Below, piece after piece: positions 5,766 to 5,777 of a stretch of 5,777 nt of DNA (position 1 is its first letter; each line of letters starts with the position of its first letter). The notes beneath the pieces were generated by a model. The model saw nothing but the letters and a program-made list of their open reading frames with translations, made no database searches and was not told the DNA's origin. Location of the stretch: positions 1 to 5,777 of the forward strand of contig CAJJLI010000170.1 of assembly GCA_905192625.1 (NCBI GenBank), read 5' to 3'. The DNA comes from an uncultured Clostridium sp. Lineage in GTDB: Bacteria > Bacillota > Clostridia > Lachnospirales > Lachnospiraceae. The translations under genes and the position numbers were made by a program.

Positions 5766-5777
5766 CAATTGCAAACT
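5739..5777 (+). other. Candidate frameshift site in the permease gene
   Basis: The permease frame reads IFSTYP and then WLRLLHS before TGA 5763-5765. From 5741 the neighbouring frame reads MAPTSPFLTIAN and stays open to the window end. Adding one G to the GG at 5743-5744 would give a continuous STYPWAPTSPFLTIAN, which looks more like a permease loop leading into a helix. This indicates a one-base deletion, either a real mutation or a sequencing error in a short G run. Confidence 0.6.

Overview
The window is AT-rich, with strong AGGAGG-type ribosome binding sites, GTG and TTG starts beside ATG, and short intergenic spaces. This points to a low-GC Bacillota, most likely a Clostridia member. The gene families, and the ECF sigma/membrane protein/ABC gene order, feel most like Lachnospiraceae. 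That placement is an inference from style and gene content; there is no marker gene in the window.

Layout. (1) Positions 2-550 (+) hold the C-terminal 182 residues of a helical TPR-like protein cut by the left edge, probably the sensor half of a helix-turn-helix regulator. (2) A perfect 15-bp hairpin flanked by A and T tracts at 656-703 serves as a two-way terminator for the converging genes on either side. (3) On the minus strand, a two-gene operon runs leftwards from a clear sigma-A promoter (1689-1716): a YccF-family membrane protein with an exact 62-residue internal duplication, then a free methionine-(R)-sulfoxide reductase (GAF fold) with all three family cysteines. (4) Diverging from it, at 1793-2566 (+), is a stand-alone TIM-barrel sugar-phosphate isomerase/epimerase-like protein of unknown substrate. 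(5) From 2714 to the right edge lies a tightly packed four-gene operon: an ECF sigma factor (GTG start), a six-helix membrane protein with a basic cytoplasmic N-terminus (TTG start, 8-nt overlap), an ABC ATPase (25-nt overlap) and an ABC-2 type permease.

How the genes may work together. The sigma/membrane protein/ABC operon looks like a self-contained envelope-response or export module. The small membrane protein occupies the place where an anti-sigma factor is normally found, but it matches no anti-sigma family I can recognise. This is the most interesting unit here. Two further oddities sit in it. A 50-nt stretch with two hairpins, possibly a dispersed palindromic element, separates the ATPase from the permease in an otherwise overlapping operon. 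The permease reading frame also appears to suffer a one-base loss at about 5742-5744, where the displaced frame stays open to the window end.

There are no RNA genes, insertion sequences, CRISPR arrays or gene-free stretches over 300 bases. The longest gaps are 551-729 (terminator), 1597-1792 (divergent promoters) and 2567-2713 (very AT-rich; one weak A/T hairpin and no convincing promoter).
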